Under the pieces are notes generated by a model. That model did not search any database. It was not told the origin of the DNA and was given only the letters and a program-made list of their open reading frames with translations. Position numbers and translations under genes: made by a program. A stretch of 13,328 nt of DNA from NCBI GenBank assembly GCA_964618405.1, contig CAZUAY010000091.1, positions 1 to 13,328 on the forward strand, written 5' to 3'. Below are positions 5,423-13,226 of the stretch, piece after piece (position 1 is the stretch's first letter; each line of letters opens with the position of its first letter). This DNA is from JBBQIY01 sp964618405. Its GTDB lineage: Bacteria; Verrucomicrobiota; Kiritimatiellia; RFP12; UBA3636.

Positions 5423-7732
5423 ATGAAAAAAGAATTGAACGTTAACACAGCAACGCGCGAAAGCGTCGCAGCCTTAATTGATTGGCTACCCGAGCGTTTG
5501 TTTGACGCACATACACATTTATTTTGCACGGACACCATGACGGTTGTGCCAGAAATGTTTAAGGACCTTGGGTACGAAGCCGTCACGCCAGCAGTGTGGC
5601 GCGAATCGCTCACGGCACATGTCGGTGAGACACGCCTTGGAGGCGCACTCTTTCTTCCAGAGGTGCGCATTTTACCCGAAAAGATCGCCGAGGTAAATCG
5701 GTGGGTTTTGGCTATGGCCGCCACCGTTCCAGATGCCCGAGCGTCGGTGCTTCTGACACCAACAATGACTCTGGAGGATGTGGCTCCGCTGCTTGACCAT
5801 GCGTGCTTCGCTGGGTTCAAACCCTATCACCTGCATAGCACGAGCCAACCGACCTGGGACGCATCGCCTGCGGATTACATTCCGGAATGGGTCTGGCCGC
5901 TGGCTCACGAGCGCCGCTTGGTTCTGACCTTACACCTCGTGCGAGCGGGCGCCATGGCGGATGCCGTGAATCAGCGTTACCTCCGCGAACATTGCGAACA
6001 GTACCCTGGCGCACAGATTATTCTGGCTCATGCTGGCAGATCCTTTCACGGACCCAATGCCGCCGCCGGGGCATCTGCCTTTCAAGGCCTGCCGAATCTA
6101 TGGTTTGATACGTCGGCCGTGTGTGAATCCGAACCGATTCTGGCACTCCTTGATGCCTTCGGCCCCCGCCGGTTAATGTGGGGTTCTGATTTCCCCGTAT
6201 CGGAAGGTCTCGGCCGATGCGTCACCGCGGGAGATAGTTTCTTCTGGCTGTCACCCCAAAACACGCAAGCCGCCTCGCCTGCCTGCAACCTGTTACCGAT
6301 AGGGCTGGAAAGTCTACGCGCCCACCAAACAGCGGCCTTGACGTTCGGGCTCAATCGAGACGACCTGCGGGATTTGTTCGATGGGAATGCTCGCCGTTTG
6401 TTGGGACTGGAGACAGTACAAGGAAACCGGACTCAGGAGCTCTACCGAAAAGCAAAGCAACGTATTCCCGGCGGCACACAATTGCTGAGTAAGCGTCCTG
6501 AGATGCTGGCACCCAATCAATGGCCCGCCTATTTCCGCGAGGCACGCGGTTGTGAAGTCTGGGACCTGGATGATCGTCATTACTACGACCTCTCCACCAA
6601 CGGGATCGGGAGCTGTTTACTCGGGTTTCGGGATCCAGAAGTCACGAGCGCGGTCAAACGTCGCATCCAACTCGGCAGTATGTGTTCACTCAATCCGCCT
6701 GAAGAGGTTGAGTTGGCGGACCTGCTGTGTGAGATTCATCCATGGGCAGAGCAGGCCCGCTTTGCCCGTTGTGGCGGCGAGGCTTGTGCGATTGCGGTAC
6801 GGATCGCCCGTGCGACAACGGATCGGTCTATTGTGGCAATCTGCGGGTACAGTGGCTGGCAAGACTGGTATTTAGCAGCCAATCTCGGCGATACCGACGC
6901 GCTGCGCGGCCACCTGCTCCCTGGGCTTGATCCTCTGGGTGTACCCCGGGAATTGCGAGGCACAACCGTTCCGTTTTTCTTCAACGACCAAGCGGGATTC
7001 CAAGCATTGGTGGATACTCACGGCGACCACTTGGCAGCCGTGATCATGGAACCCTGCCGCAACAACGACCCTGAGCCCGGTTTTCTCGAATATGTCCGCA
7101 ACGGCGCGCACCGAGTCGGCGCTTTGCTGATCTTCGATGAGATCACGGTCGGGTGGCGCCTTCATTACGGTGGTGCACATTTGAAGTACGGTGTCGAGCC
7201 AGACATAGCCGTGTTTTCGAAGGCGTTGGGCAATGGACATCCGATCGCAGCCGTGATCGGCACGTGCGAGGCAATGGCTGGCGCACACGGCTCGTTTATC
7301 AGCAGCACCTATTGGACCGAAAGCGTCGGGCCCGTGGCAGCGCTGGCGACCCTACGAAAAATGCGCTCGAGTGCGGTCTCCGAACATGTGGCGCATATCG
7401 GCAAGCAGCTCCAGGAACTTTGGAACTCAGTCGGAGCCCGGCATGGTCTGCCCGTTCAGGCCAGCGGATTTCCTTGTCTCGCGCATTTTAAGTTTGATCA
7501 TCCCGAAGCAATGACGCTGCGAACCCTCTTCACACAGGGTATGCTTGAGCGCGGATTCCTCGCTGGCACAGGCGTTTATCCAACGCTCGCCCACACAGAC
7601 GCCGTGGTAGGGCGCTATGCGGAGGCTCTCGACGAGGTCTTCGGGTGGCTGGCGCAGGCCTTGTCCAAAGGAGATCCCGAAAGTCTATTGAAAGGACCTG
7701 TTGCGCATGCTGGCTTCGGACGCTTAACGTAA
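5423..7732 (+). CDS. Fused amidohydrolase-2 and class III aminotransferase
   Basis: A single uninterrupted 769-residue frame joins two enzymes. Residues about 25-330 are an amidohydrolase (metal-dependent TIM barrel, amidohydrolase-2 type): DAHTHLF with His30 and His32, further metal-site candidates His171 (LTLH) and His203 (LAHAG), and MWGSDFP with Asp256. This superfamily includes sugar lactonases and decarboxylases. Residues about 338-769 are a PLP-dependent class III aminotransferase close to glutamate-1-semialdehyde aminomutase: IPGGTQLLSKRP, GGEA (451-454), the PLP-contacting Asp572 in IFDEI, and the Schiff-base Lys600 in FSKALGNGHP. The tail PVAHAGFGRL is typical of sugar-pathway members. 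Both halves keep their key residues, so both look active. No signal peptide is present. The gene follows the oxidoreductase by 19 bases. The joint activity is unknown; an amino-sugar or sugar-acid conversion is an inference from neighbours. Confidence 0.92.
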   Translation: MKKELNVNTATRESVAALIDWLPERLFDAHTHLFCTDTMTVVPEMFKDLGYEAVTPAVWRESLTAHVGETRLGGALFLPEVRILPEKIAEVNRWVLAMAATVPDARASVLLTPTMTLEDVAPLLDHACFAGFKPYHLHSTSQPTWDASPADYIPEWVWPLAHERRLVLTLHLVRAGAMADAVNQRYLREHCEQYPGAQIILAHAGRSFHGPNAAAGASAFQGLPNLWFDTSAVCESEPILALLDAFGPRRLMWGSDFPVSEGLGRCVTAGDSFFWLSPQNTQAASPACNLLPIGLESLRAHQTAALTFGLNRDDLRDLFDGNARRLLGLETVQGNRTQELYRKAKQRIPGGTQLLSKRPEMLAPNQWPAYFREARGCEVWDLDDRHYYDLSTNGIGSCLLGFRDPEVTSAVKRRIQLGSMCSLNPPEEVELADLLCEIHPWAEQARFARCGGEACAIAVRIARATTDRSIVAICGYSGWQDWYLAANLGDTDALRGHLLPGLDPLGVPRELRGTTVPFFFNDQAGFQALVDTHGDHLAAVIMEPCRNNDPEPGFLEYVRNGAHRVGALLIFDEITVGWRLHYGGAHLKYGVEPDIAVFSKALGNGHPIAAVIGTCEAMAGAHGSFISSTYWTESVGPVAALATLRKMRSSAVSEHVAHIGKQLQELWNSVGARHGLPVQASGFPCLAHFKFDHPEAMTLRTLFTQGMLERGFLAGTGVYPTLAHTDAVVGRYAEALDEVFGWLAQALSKGDPESLLKGPVAHAGFGRLT

Positions 7733-7816
7733 CAGGTTTTCTTGCAGACAACCAAAATTAGGCTGAGAAGTGCTGACGTTTTTCCTCTACTGTATTCGCA
7801 TAGCGAGACTATTAAA

Positions 7817-10306
7817 ATGATGAACCCTCGAGAAATAAAAAATTGGCTGGCAGGTATGGCCGTGATCGGTCTGAGTGCAAATGGTATTGCGATGAGCGAT
7901 ATGCTCCTCGTGGATAAAGGTGTCAGTAAGGTCCCGATCCTTGTGGCGGCAGACGCCCCGGTGGCTACCACCGAAGCGGTCCGAGAGTTAGCCGCCTATA
8001 TCGAAAAGATCTCAGGGGCAAAACCGGAGATTTTAATCGGCACACTCGATTCGATACCGACTCGCGCGATCTGGGTTGGCATGCACCCCAATCTTGCGAA
8101 AATTTTCCCCGATGTTAAACTCGACTTCACGTATCCCGAAGAAATTCTACAGGTGTGTGATGGCCGCAATCTGCTCATTGCTGGCCGTGATCGCATTGTC
8201 GGGACCAATCAGGTTGAATACGGAACGGCCAACTCGGTTTACACCTTTATCGAGAAGAGGCTGGACGTACGCTGGCTGTGGCCGGGCGAGTTGGGTGAGG
8301 ATATTATTCAAAAGGAAACCCTCGCATTTGCCCCTTTCGACTATCGGTTTCATCCTGTTATTTTGAAACGCCATTTCTGGCCACAGTCGCCGCGCGATTG
8401 GCATCGGCATCAGCGGCTGCTTCTCTATTCGTATCCGCTGCAATGCGGCCATGCCTTCACGGATTGGTGGGAAAAGTATGGAGAGACGCATCCGGAGTAC
8501 TTTGCTCTGCTGTCTAATGGCACCCGCAAGCCGCAGCGCAACGGTAGGGACGTGAAAATTTGCCTCTCGAATCCTGGAGTCTGGACGCAATGGCTCGACA
8601 ACGCCGAGGCGAAGCTCAAGGCCGATCTCTCGATCCGGATACTCAGTGCTTCACCCAACGATGGAGGTGAGCATTGCACCTGCGAAGCGTGCCGCGCCTG
8701 GGATCATCCGGATGCCCCAATCGGAAGCCTCACCGAGCGTCATGTTAAGTTCTGGAACATTCTCGCTCGCGGACTGAAAGAACGGTTTCCGGATCGTGAG
8801 GTTTACGTGGGCGGCATGGCTTACGCCGCCTACTACGCACCGCCTGTTGCCGAAAAATTGGAACCGAACGTTTCCGTTGCGCAAGTGGGCCATTTTCCGT
8901 TGACGGATCGAGTTAACCGTAAAGAGTCAAAGCAGGATTGGAGCCAATGGGCCAACTTGACGACGCTGATGTGGTATCGCCCGAACCTTTGGTACTGGGC
9001 TGGCGGTGTCTGGGGATTACCTGAGGTGTCGATGAAGAAGACGATCGAGGATTTCCGCTTTCTAGCCGATAACAAGAGCATCGGAATCGAAATTGATAGC
9101 GTGCGTAGCGTGTGGTCAACTCAGGGGCCGACCTACTACCTCATGGCGCAATTGACGTACGATCCTTACCAAGACGGCGAAGCGGTTATGAAGGACTACT
9201 ATCGGCGTGCGTTCGGTCCCGCGGCGGCGGAAATGGAAACGTATTGGACCATGCTGGAGGATGCATGCGAAGCGGTTATGGACGACCCAGACTTCAAACG
9301 CGGTTCAAACGCCCGCTATAAATTGCTGCCGATTTTCACACGCATTTATTCCCAAGAAGCGTTGTCACAGATCGAGGCCGTCCTGCAGGAAGCGGAGTCA
9401 CGTGTGGCGGACTCGGATCTTTATAAGCGCCGAGTAGCATTCGTTCGCACCGGGTTTGATTTTACGCGCTTGTTGGTGCGTACGATACCTGTCATGACGC
9501 GCGTCCGCGAGAGCCAAGCGCGAGATCAGGAGGCGGTGCGAGAGGCGCAGGCGCTCTGGGAGGCGATTGCGAAGGTAGCAGAGGGAGCCGCGCCATGGGC
9601 ACTTCCGTTGAAGAATATCCGAGATCATTATATCGGGGGCAGAGGTTATCAGGGCGGGATGCAGGATTATTTTGGACCGCCCTCCGAAGAATTGATTGCG
9701 CTCCAATACGAAAAGCGCATACGGCTACAGCCAGCGGAATGGACGCTGATGTTCTCTGATGCATTCGACCGGGATGAACTGGGCTCTAACTGGAATGCTC
9801 TCGAAGGGCGCTGGTTCATTAAAGACGGCGCGCTGCAGACCGACGGCGACGGCACGATTGTCTGTATGCAGAAATTCCCTGGATTGCAGAAAGTAGTTTT
9901 CGATGCGGTGGCGACACCCAATCCTCTGGTGTCCGATATCAGTCCGTTTATTCAGGCCACGACGAACAATATGCAATCGGGTTATTTTCTGCGTTTTGGC
10001 GGCAATTATAACAAAGACAGCGGTATCCAGCGGGAAGGAAAGCTGATGCAGGATTCGCTGAACGTGATCGAAGCCGGCAAGACACATCAGATTGTGGCCG
10101 AATACAACGGGATCCAAGTGCGCCTGACAGTGGATGGAAAATTAGTATCAGAATTTACTGAGATGCGTCCTCTGTTTGGCGAAGGCCATGACCGGATCGG
10201 TTTCTACGTCTATGAAGGCACCGTGCGAATCACCAACCTGAAGGTTTTCACCTCCCCTGCTCTCGAAGTCGGTCAAGTGGCCACCGATGGGGAAGGCTTC
10301 GAGTAG
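7817..10306 (+). CDS. DUF4838 domain protein with C-terminal lectin-like domain
   Basis: This is the complete version of the family seen in part at 3-716. The frame is open from a TTG at 7742, but ATGATG at 7817 is preferred because it gives 829 residues whose N-terminus aligns with that of the paralogue at 2341 and begins the hydrophobic signal segment (NWLAGMAVIGLSANGIAM). Unlike that paralogue there is no lipobox Cys, so it may be cleaved by signal peptidase I and released. Residues about 30-165 form the alpha-glucuronidase-like N-domain; the DUF4838 core follows, with GHAFTDWWEKYGETHPEYF near residue 211 and CxCxxC at Cys287, Cys289 and Cys292 after SPNDGG. From about residue 641 a beta-sandwich domain like LamG/DUF1080 follows, ending in GEGFE. 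The protein probably binds and perhaps cleaves an extracellular or periplasmic glycan. An 84-base gap without a clear Shine-Dalgarno separates it from the fusion gene. Confidence 0.9.
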   Translation: MMNPREIKNWLAGMAVIGLSANGIAMSDMLLVDKGVSKVPILVAADAPVATTEAVRELAAYIEKISGAKPEILIGTLDSIPTRAIWVGMHPNLAKIFPDVKLDFTYPEEILQVCDGRNLLIAGRDRIVGTNQVEYGTANSVYTFIEKRLDVRWLWPGELGEDIIQKETLAFAPFDYRFHPVILKRHFWPQSPRDWHRHQRLLLYSYPLQCGHAFTDWWEKYGETHPEYFALLSNGTRKPQRNGRDVKICLSNPGVWTQWLDNAEAKLKADLSIRILSASPNDGGEHCTCEACRAWDHPDAPIGSLTERHVKFWNILARGLKERFPDREVYVGGMAYAAYYAPPVAEKLEPNVSVAQVGHFPLTDRVNRKESKQDWSQWANLTTLMWYRPNLWYWAGGVWGLPEVSMKKTIEDFRFLADNKSIGIEIDSVRSVWSTQGPTYYLMAQLTYDPYQDGEAVMKDYYRRAFGPAAAEMETYWTMLEDACEAVMDDPDFKRGSNARYKLLPIFTRIYSQEALSQIEAVLQEAESRVADSDLYKRRVAFVRTGFDFTRLLVRTIPVMTRVRESQARDQEAVREAQALWEAIAKVAEGAAPWALPLKNIRDHYIGGRGYQGGMQDYFGPPSEELIALQYEKRIRLQPAEWTLMFSDAFDRDELGSNWNALEGRWFIKDGALQTDGDGTIVCMQKFPGLQKVVFDAVATPNPLVSDISPFIQATTNNMQSGYFLRFGGNYNKDSGIQREGKLMQDSLNVIEAGKTHQIVAEYNGIQVRLTVDGKLVSEFTEMRPLFGEGHDRIGFYVYEGTVRITNLKVFTSPALEVGQVATDGEGFE

Positions 10307-10328
10307 AAATTACGAATTGGGGGAAGAA

Positions 10329-10357
10329 GGGGCTAGGTTTTAGGAATTAGGGGCTAG
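10329..10357 (+). repeat. Direct repeat of ggggctag
   Basis: ggggctag occurs at 10329-10336 and 10350-10357, with taggaattag between the copies and a further gaattgggg just upstream. The pattern looks like a degenerate GAATTAGGGGCTAG-type intergenic repeat. Confidence 0.45.
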
Positions 10358-10397
10358 CCGCTAGTTTTGCCACGTGCTACCCAAGTCAGTAATAAAC

Positions 10398-10410
10398 GGG
10401 GCAGAGCCCC
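10398..10410. other. Short GC-rich hairpin
   Basis: ggggc and gcccc pair across the 3-base loop aga. The 5-bp stem has no T-run after it on either strand, so it is not called as a terminator. Confidence 0.35.
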
Positions 10411-10430
10411 TGCGGAAGCCAACAAGGAGT

Positions 10431-10549
10431 GTCCAATGTCCAAATGAATGATCGCTCCCGAAATCTACGATAATAATCTAAGATCGTAGACGGTCTGACC
10501 GAAGTTTCCCACTTGGAAATTGGATTTGAGTGTTGGCTGTTGGAAATTG
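10431..10549. repeat. Scattered TTGGAAATTGG / GTCCAATGTCCAA motifs
   Basis: TTGGAAATTG is present at 10513-10522 and 10540-10549, 17 bases apart. gtccaatgtccaa at 10431-10443 is, on the opposite strand, the similar ttggacattggac. Together they form a loosely inverted arrangement of a TTGGA-type intergenic repeat around the stem-loop at 10464-10490. Confidence 0.45.
10464..10490. terminator. Stem-loop between convergent genes, possible bidirectional terminator
   Basis: tctacgat (10464-10471) and atcgtaga (10483-10490) form a perfect 8-bp inverted repeat around an 11-base loop. It lies between two converging genes, where a bidirectional terminator would be expected. The stem is only half GC and no clean T-run follows, so terminator function is uncertain. 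Confidence 0.35.
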
Positions 10550-10624
10550 AGAGTGCAAAGAACTCAGAAACCTTTTCGGATAACGTCTAGCGATCACCGA
10601 GAGAATTACGCTTTCTGCGTGGTA

Positions 10625-13162
10625 TTATCGCAACCAGATCCGTGCCCACTTGGATTGGATCTTGTAGGCACCCCCCGTGGGTGCCAGCGAAAAGGTCCGC
10701 TGGCTGGAAGAGCCCAGGTTAGCAATGCGGGTGCGCCCGATCTGGAGCCCCCAGGGGTACTGTTGAGTCGGGCCGAGAACACCGAGATCCTTGCAGGGGA
10801 TTCGGACTTCCACCTCCCAGCGGTTGTCGTACTTTTTCACGATGGCCTGACAGCCTGGATCCCAGAGGAGGGGGAGCGTGTCGCGGGCAATGATGGTCTG
10901 GTCTTGGGACTCGTCCCAGATAGCACCTTTCGTGTTGACCACCACCTTGAAATAACTGCGTTCAGGACTGTCTAAATAGATTTCCAGCACATCATCTTGG
11001 AAGATGCCAAGATCATCGTTCAAAACGGTCGAAGCGGCGAGCGCGTCCATGTCGGGCTCGTAGCAGATTGCTGCAATGCAAAGCGTCCGCGAGTCCGGCT
11101 GGAAGTTGACGCTGACACGGGTGCCCTGCGTTTTGGCTTCCTCGTCGCGTAGCGGGTCGCCGGAGCTGTGGTCTCGCAAAGAATGCCAACCAAACCCAAT
11201 GGGCGGATCGTAGGGTTCCTTGCCGGCCGGCGGTGCATTGCAGGGGTATTTACTCAGGTCTCCGTCGAGGGGAAAAGACTCCGGTACGGGGTAGGCGCGG
11301 ACCCATGCGCCTTGGCGCATGATACTTGGAAATAGCTTTTTCAAGGGGGCAAAGCCCTCTTCCATGGCTTCTATCCGCTGATAATAGAGCGTGCCGGGTT
11401 CCGTCAGGGCCTTCGCAGCTGCCAGCTTTTCGAAATACTTCGGAACATCGTCTTCCTTCAAGAATCCGTTGGTTTCGGTTACCGAGCGCGATTCCTGACG
11501 ACACCAGACCTGCTCAGCAAATTCGTGAAAATCTTTCATGGCGGCTTCTGCCGGGCCGTACCAGAGCCGGTAGTACTCGTTTAGCAACGCGTCTAGATCC
11601 AGATCCGGATTCCAGAGCAGCTTCATGTTGACGTACATCATCAAGTGCGTAATGGGCACCTCGCCAATTCGGAATCCCTGTTCGCCCTTGGTGCCACTGC
11701 TTAACCAGGCGGGGGTGACTTCCATGAAGACTCCATCTACGAAATCACGGCCAAACTGCCGAATTTCCTGTAGACGCCGGCCGAAGAACATCGGATAGCG
11801 CGGATTGGTCTGACTGCGGTACGGCAACCAGTATTCCCATGCTGGGCCTTTCATTGTTGGGTGAAAGATATCCGCGATGGTTTTTCGGTCGTTTTTCCAC
11901 GCCTGAAAGCTGGTGTCGAGTACGGTGTTATGTGGGGAGCTATAACCGCCCGGGAACACGAGATTGTCTGGAATCGTGTTGGTGTCGATCAGGCTCGGAA
12001 TCGAATTATTGTACTGGCACCACCAGATCAGACCCTTGTCGGGATGGCTCTTTTTCAGCTCGCGAGCGATGGCGCAGTGAAAGTCCCACATCATGTTGGC
12101 ATACCCCTGGGATGCCGAGATGCCGTCCGTTTCGTATTGTTGCCGGTCGCGCCAATCATACGGATTGCCACCGTCAGGTGCGCCTAGGGTGATCGCGCTG
12201 AGGTGGGGATACGTGTCGAGCAGTGCTCGCGCCCACGCGACACAGGCTTGCTGAAATCCAGCGTCAGTAAACCGCGGCAAGCCCAAGCAGCCATGGCGCG
12301 GGGAAAACTTCTTTCCTGGTGATTCCTCGGCCAGCCACTCTGGATGCGCTTCGACGGTTTCTGGATTGGAGAGGAGGTCGATGGTGGTATGGCCGTACAC
12401 AATTCCGGTGCGGTTGCCGCATTTAAGGTGTTTCAGCCAGGCAATGCCGTCTCGGTCGGAACGCATTGCGTTGTAATACGTCCAGTGGCGGCGTCCATAC
12501 GCAGCTTCGTGCGTGCTGCGGCCGACGGGAATGGCGATCTGTTGCATTTTGGGAACGATCGTTCCGTCTTCGTAGGGCGCATAGAAGCGCACACCGAGTG
12601 TCTCTAGGAACGCGCCGACCGCATGCCAGGGCCCGATGTCATCGTTGCAAAAGATGTTCAAGGGCTGGTTGAAAGCCCCTGCGCCGTTGCCAAAGCTGCT
12701 GAAACCGCATTTAAAACCGATCCGGTCCCAGATCGCTTGCATGGACTGTGGATCACTCGCATCAAACGCCGAGGAGCCGTACAGCGTCTGAGGGCCGGCG
12801 AAGACAGCGTAGTCATCGGTTACCAGCACATCGTACCCAGAGTTAGAAAACTCCGGCAGGGTGTAGCCGAGTGCGCGAGTGAATTCGCTTTCGCCGACGT
12901 AGAGCCGATGCAAGGCATTGGTGGAAGGTACGTGCACAATCGTAAGCTTGGCCCCAGAGATCTGTTCGAGATAGTCCTGCAGATCCTCGGCCGCGCGTTG
13001 GCTGCCCGCAGCGGCATCGGCAGCAACGACAATTTCCGCGTTCGCTCGCCCGTCCTGAACCAGAACCAATTTTGACTGCTCACGCGATACGTGACTGCAG
13101 GCGGAAAGCATAAGGCAGATTCCTAAGGCACCGAGCGTCGAGCTTTTCAACATGTATTTCAT
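10625..13162 (-). CDS. DUF4838-like lipoprotein with CBM9-like C-terminal domain
   Basis: This 845-residue protein has a lipoprotein signal peptide with lipobox LSAC (Cys22). An alpha-glucuronidase-like N-domain spans about 33-205 (AAEDLQDYLEQISGAKL, then FLETLGVRFYAP), interrupted at roughly 125-178 by an insertion absent from the plus-strand paralogues. The DUF4838-type core follows; the equivalent of their PNDGG motif is APDGG (residues 329-333 region), but the CxCxxC is missing. From about residue 632 (FPLDGDLSKY) to the end, the sequence resembles a CBM9-like carbohydrate-binding domain (DDVLEIYLDSPERSYFKVVV, VEVRIPCKDLGV, WGLQIGRTR). The protein is probably anchored to a membrane, where it binds and possibly processes glycans. 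It is a distant relative of the other DUF4838 genes, not a recent copy. The start is supported by AGGA eight bases upstream. It lies 64 bases downstream of the choice-of-anchor Q gene on the same strand, so the two may be co-transcribed. Confidence 0.87.
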   Translation of the reverse strand: MKYMLKSSTLGALGICLMLSACSHVSREQSKLVLVQDGRANAEIVVAADAAAGSQRAAEDLQDYLEQISGAKLTIVHVPSTNALHRLYVGESEFTRALGYTLPEFSNSGYDVLVTDDYAVFAGPQTLYGSSAFDASDPQSMQAIWDRIGFKCGFSSFGNGAGAFNQPLNIFCNDDIGPWHAVGAFLETLGVRFYAPYEDGTIVPKMQQIAIPVGRSTHEAAYGRRHWTYYNAMRSDRDGIAWLKHLKCGNRTGIVYGHTTIDLLSNPETVEAHPEWLAEESPGKKFSPRHGCLGLPRFTDAGFQQACVAWARALLDTYPHLSAITLGAPDGGNPYDWRDRQQYETDGISASQGYANMMWDFHCAIARELKKSHPDKGLIWWCQYNNSIPSLIDTNTIPDNLVFPGGYSSPHNTVLDTSFQAWKNDRKTIADIFHPTMKGPAWEYWLPYRSQTNPRYPMFFGRRLQEIRQFGRDFVDGVFMEVTPAWLSSGTKGEQGFRIGEVPITHLMMYVNMKLLWNPDLDLDALLNEYYRLWYGPAEAAMKDFHEFAEQVWCRQESRSVTETNGFLKEDDVPKYFEKLAAAKALTEPGTLYYQRIEAMEEGFAPLKKLFPSIMRQGAWVRAYPVPESFPLDGDLSKYPCNAPPAGKEPYDPPIGFGWHSLRDHSSGDPLRDEEAKTQGTRVSVNFQPDSRTLCIAAICYEPDMDALAASTVLNDDLGIFQDDVLEIYLDSPERSYFKVVVNTKGAIWDESQDQTIIARDTLPLLWDPGCQAIVKKYDNRWEVEVRIPCKDLGVLGPTQQYPWGLQIGRTRIANLGSSSQRTFSLAPTGGAYKIQSKWARIWLR

Positions 13163-13170
13163 GGGTATTT

Positions 13171-13174
13171 TCCT
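13171..13174 (-). promoter_or_regulatory. Ribosome binding site for the minus-strand DUF4838-like gene
   Basis: Read on the minus strand, AGGA lies 8 bases before the ATG at 13162. This supports that start over the ATG three codons further in. Confidence 0.55.
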
Positions 13175-13226
13175 GCGGATGGTTTTTTGTTTCAGGCGAC
13201 GTGGTTTAAAACATTGAGGTAACCGT

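Larger units (their letters stand above)
10307..10624. other. Convergent intergenic region with repeats and stem-loops, no gene seen
   Basis: This 318-base region lies between two converging genes. I find no credible ORF in it; a plus-strand frame starting at 10520 runs mainly antisense to the minus-strand gene. It holds the direct repeat ggggctag (10329-10336 and 10350-10357), a short GC hairpin (10398-10410), an 8-bp perfect inverted repeat (10464-10490), and TTGGAAATTG twice (10513-10522, 10540-10549) with a related opposite-strand motif gtccaatgtccaa (10431-10443). Confidence 0.7.

Noticed and set aside
7742..7816. Upstream TTG start extending the DUF4838-lectin protein by 25 residues
   Set aside because: The extra residues are not hydrophobic, do not match the paralogue, and would bury the signal peptide; ATGATG at 7817 aligns with the paralogue start.
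10520..10975. 151-codon plus-strand frame starting in the convergent gap
   Set aside because: Most of it is antisense to the CBM9-like end of the minus-strand gene; there is no ribosome binding site or domain.
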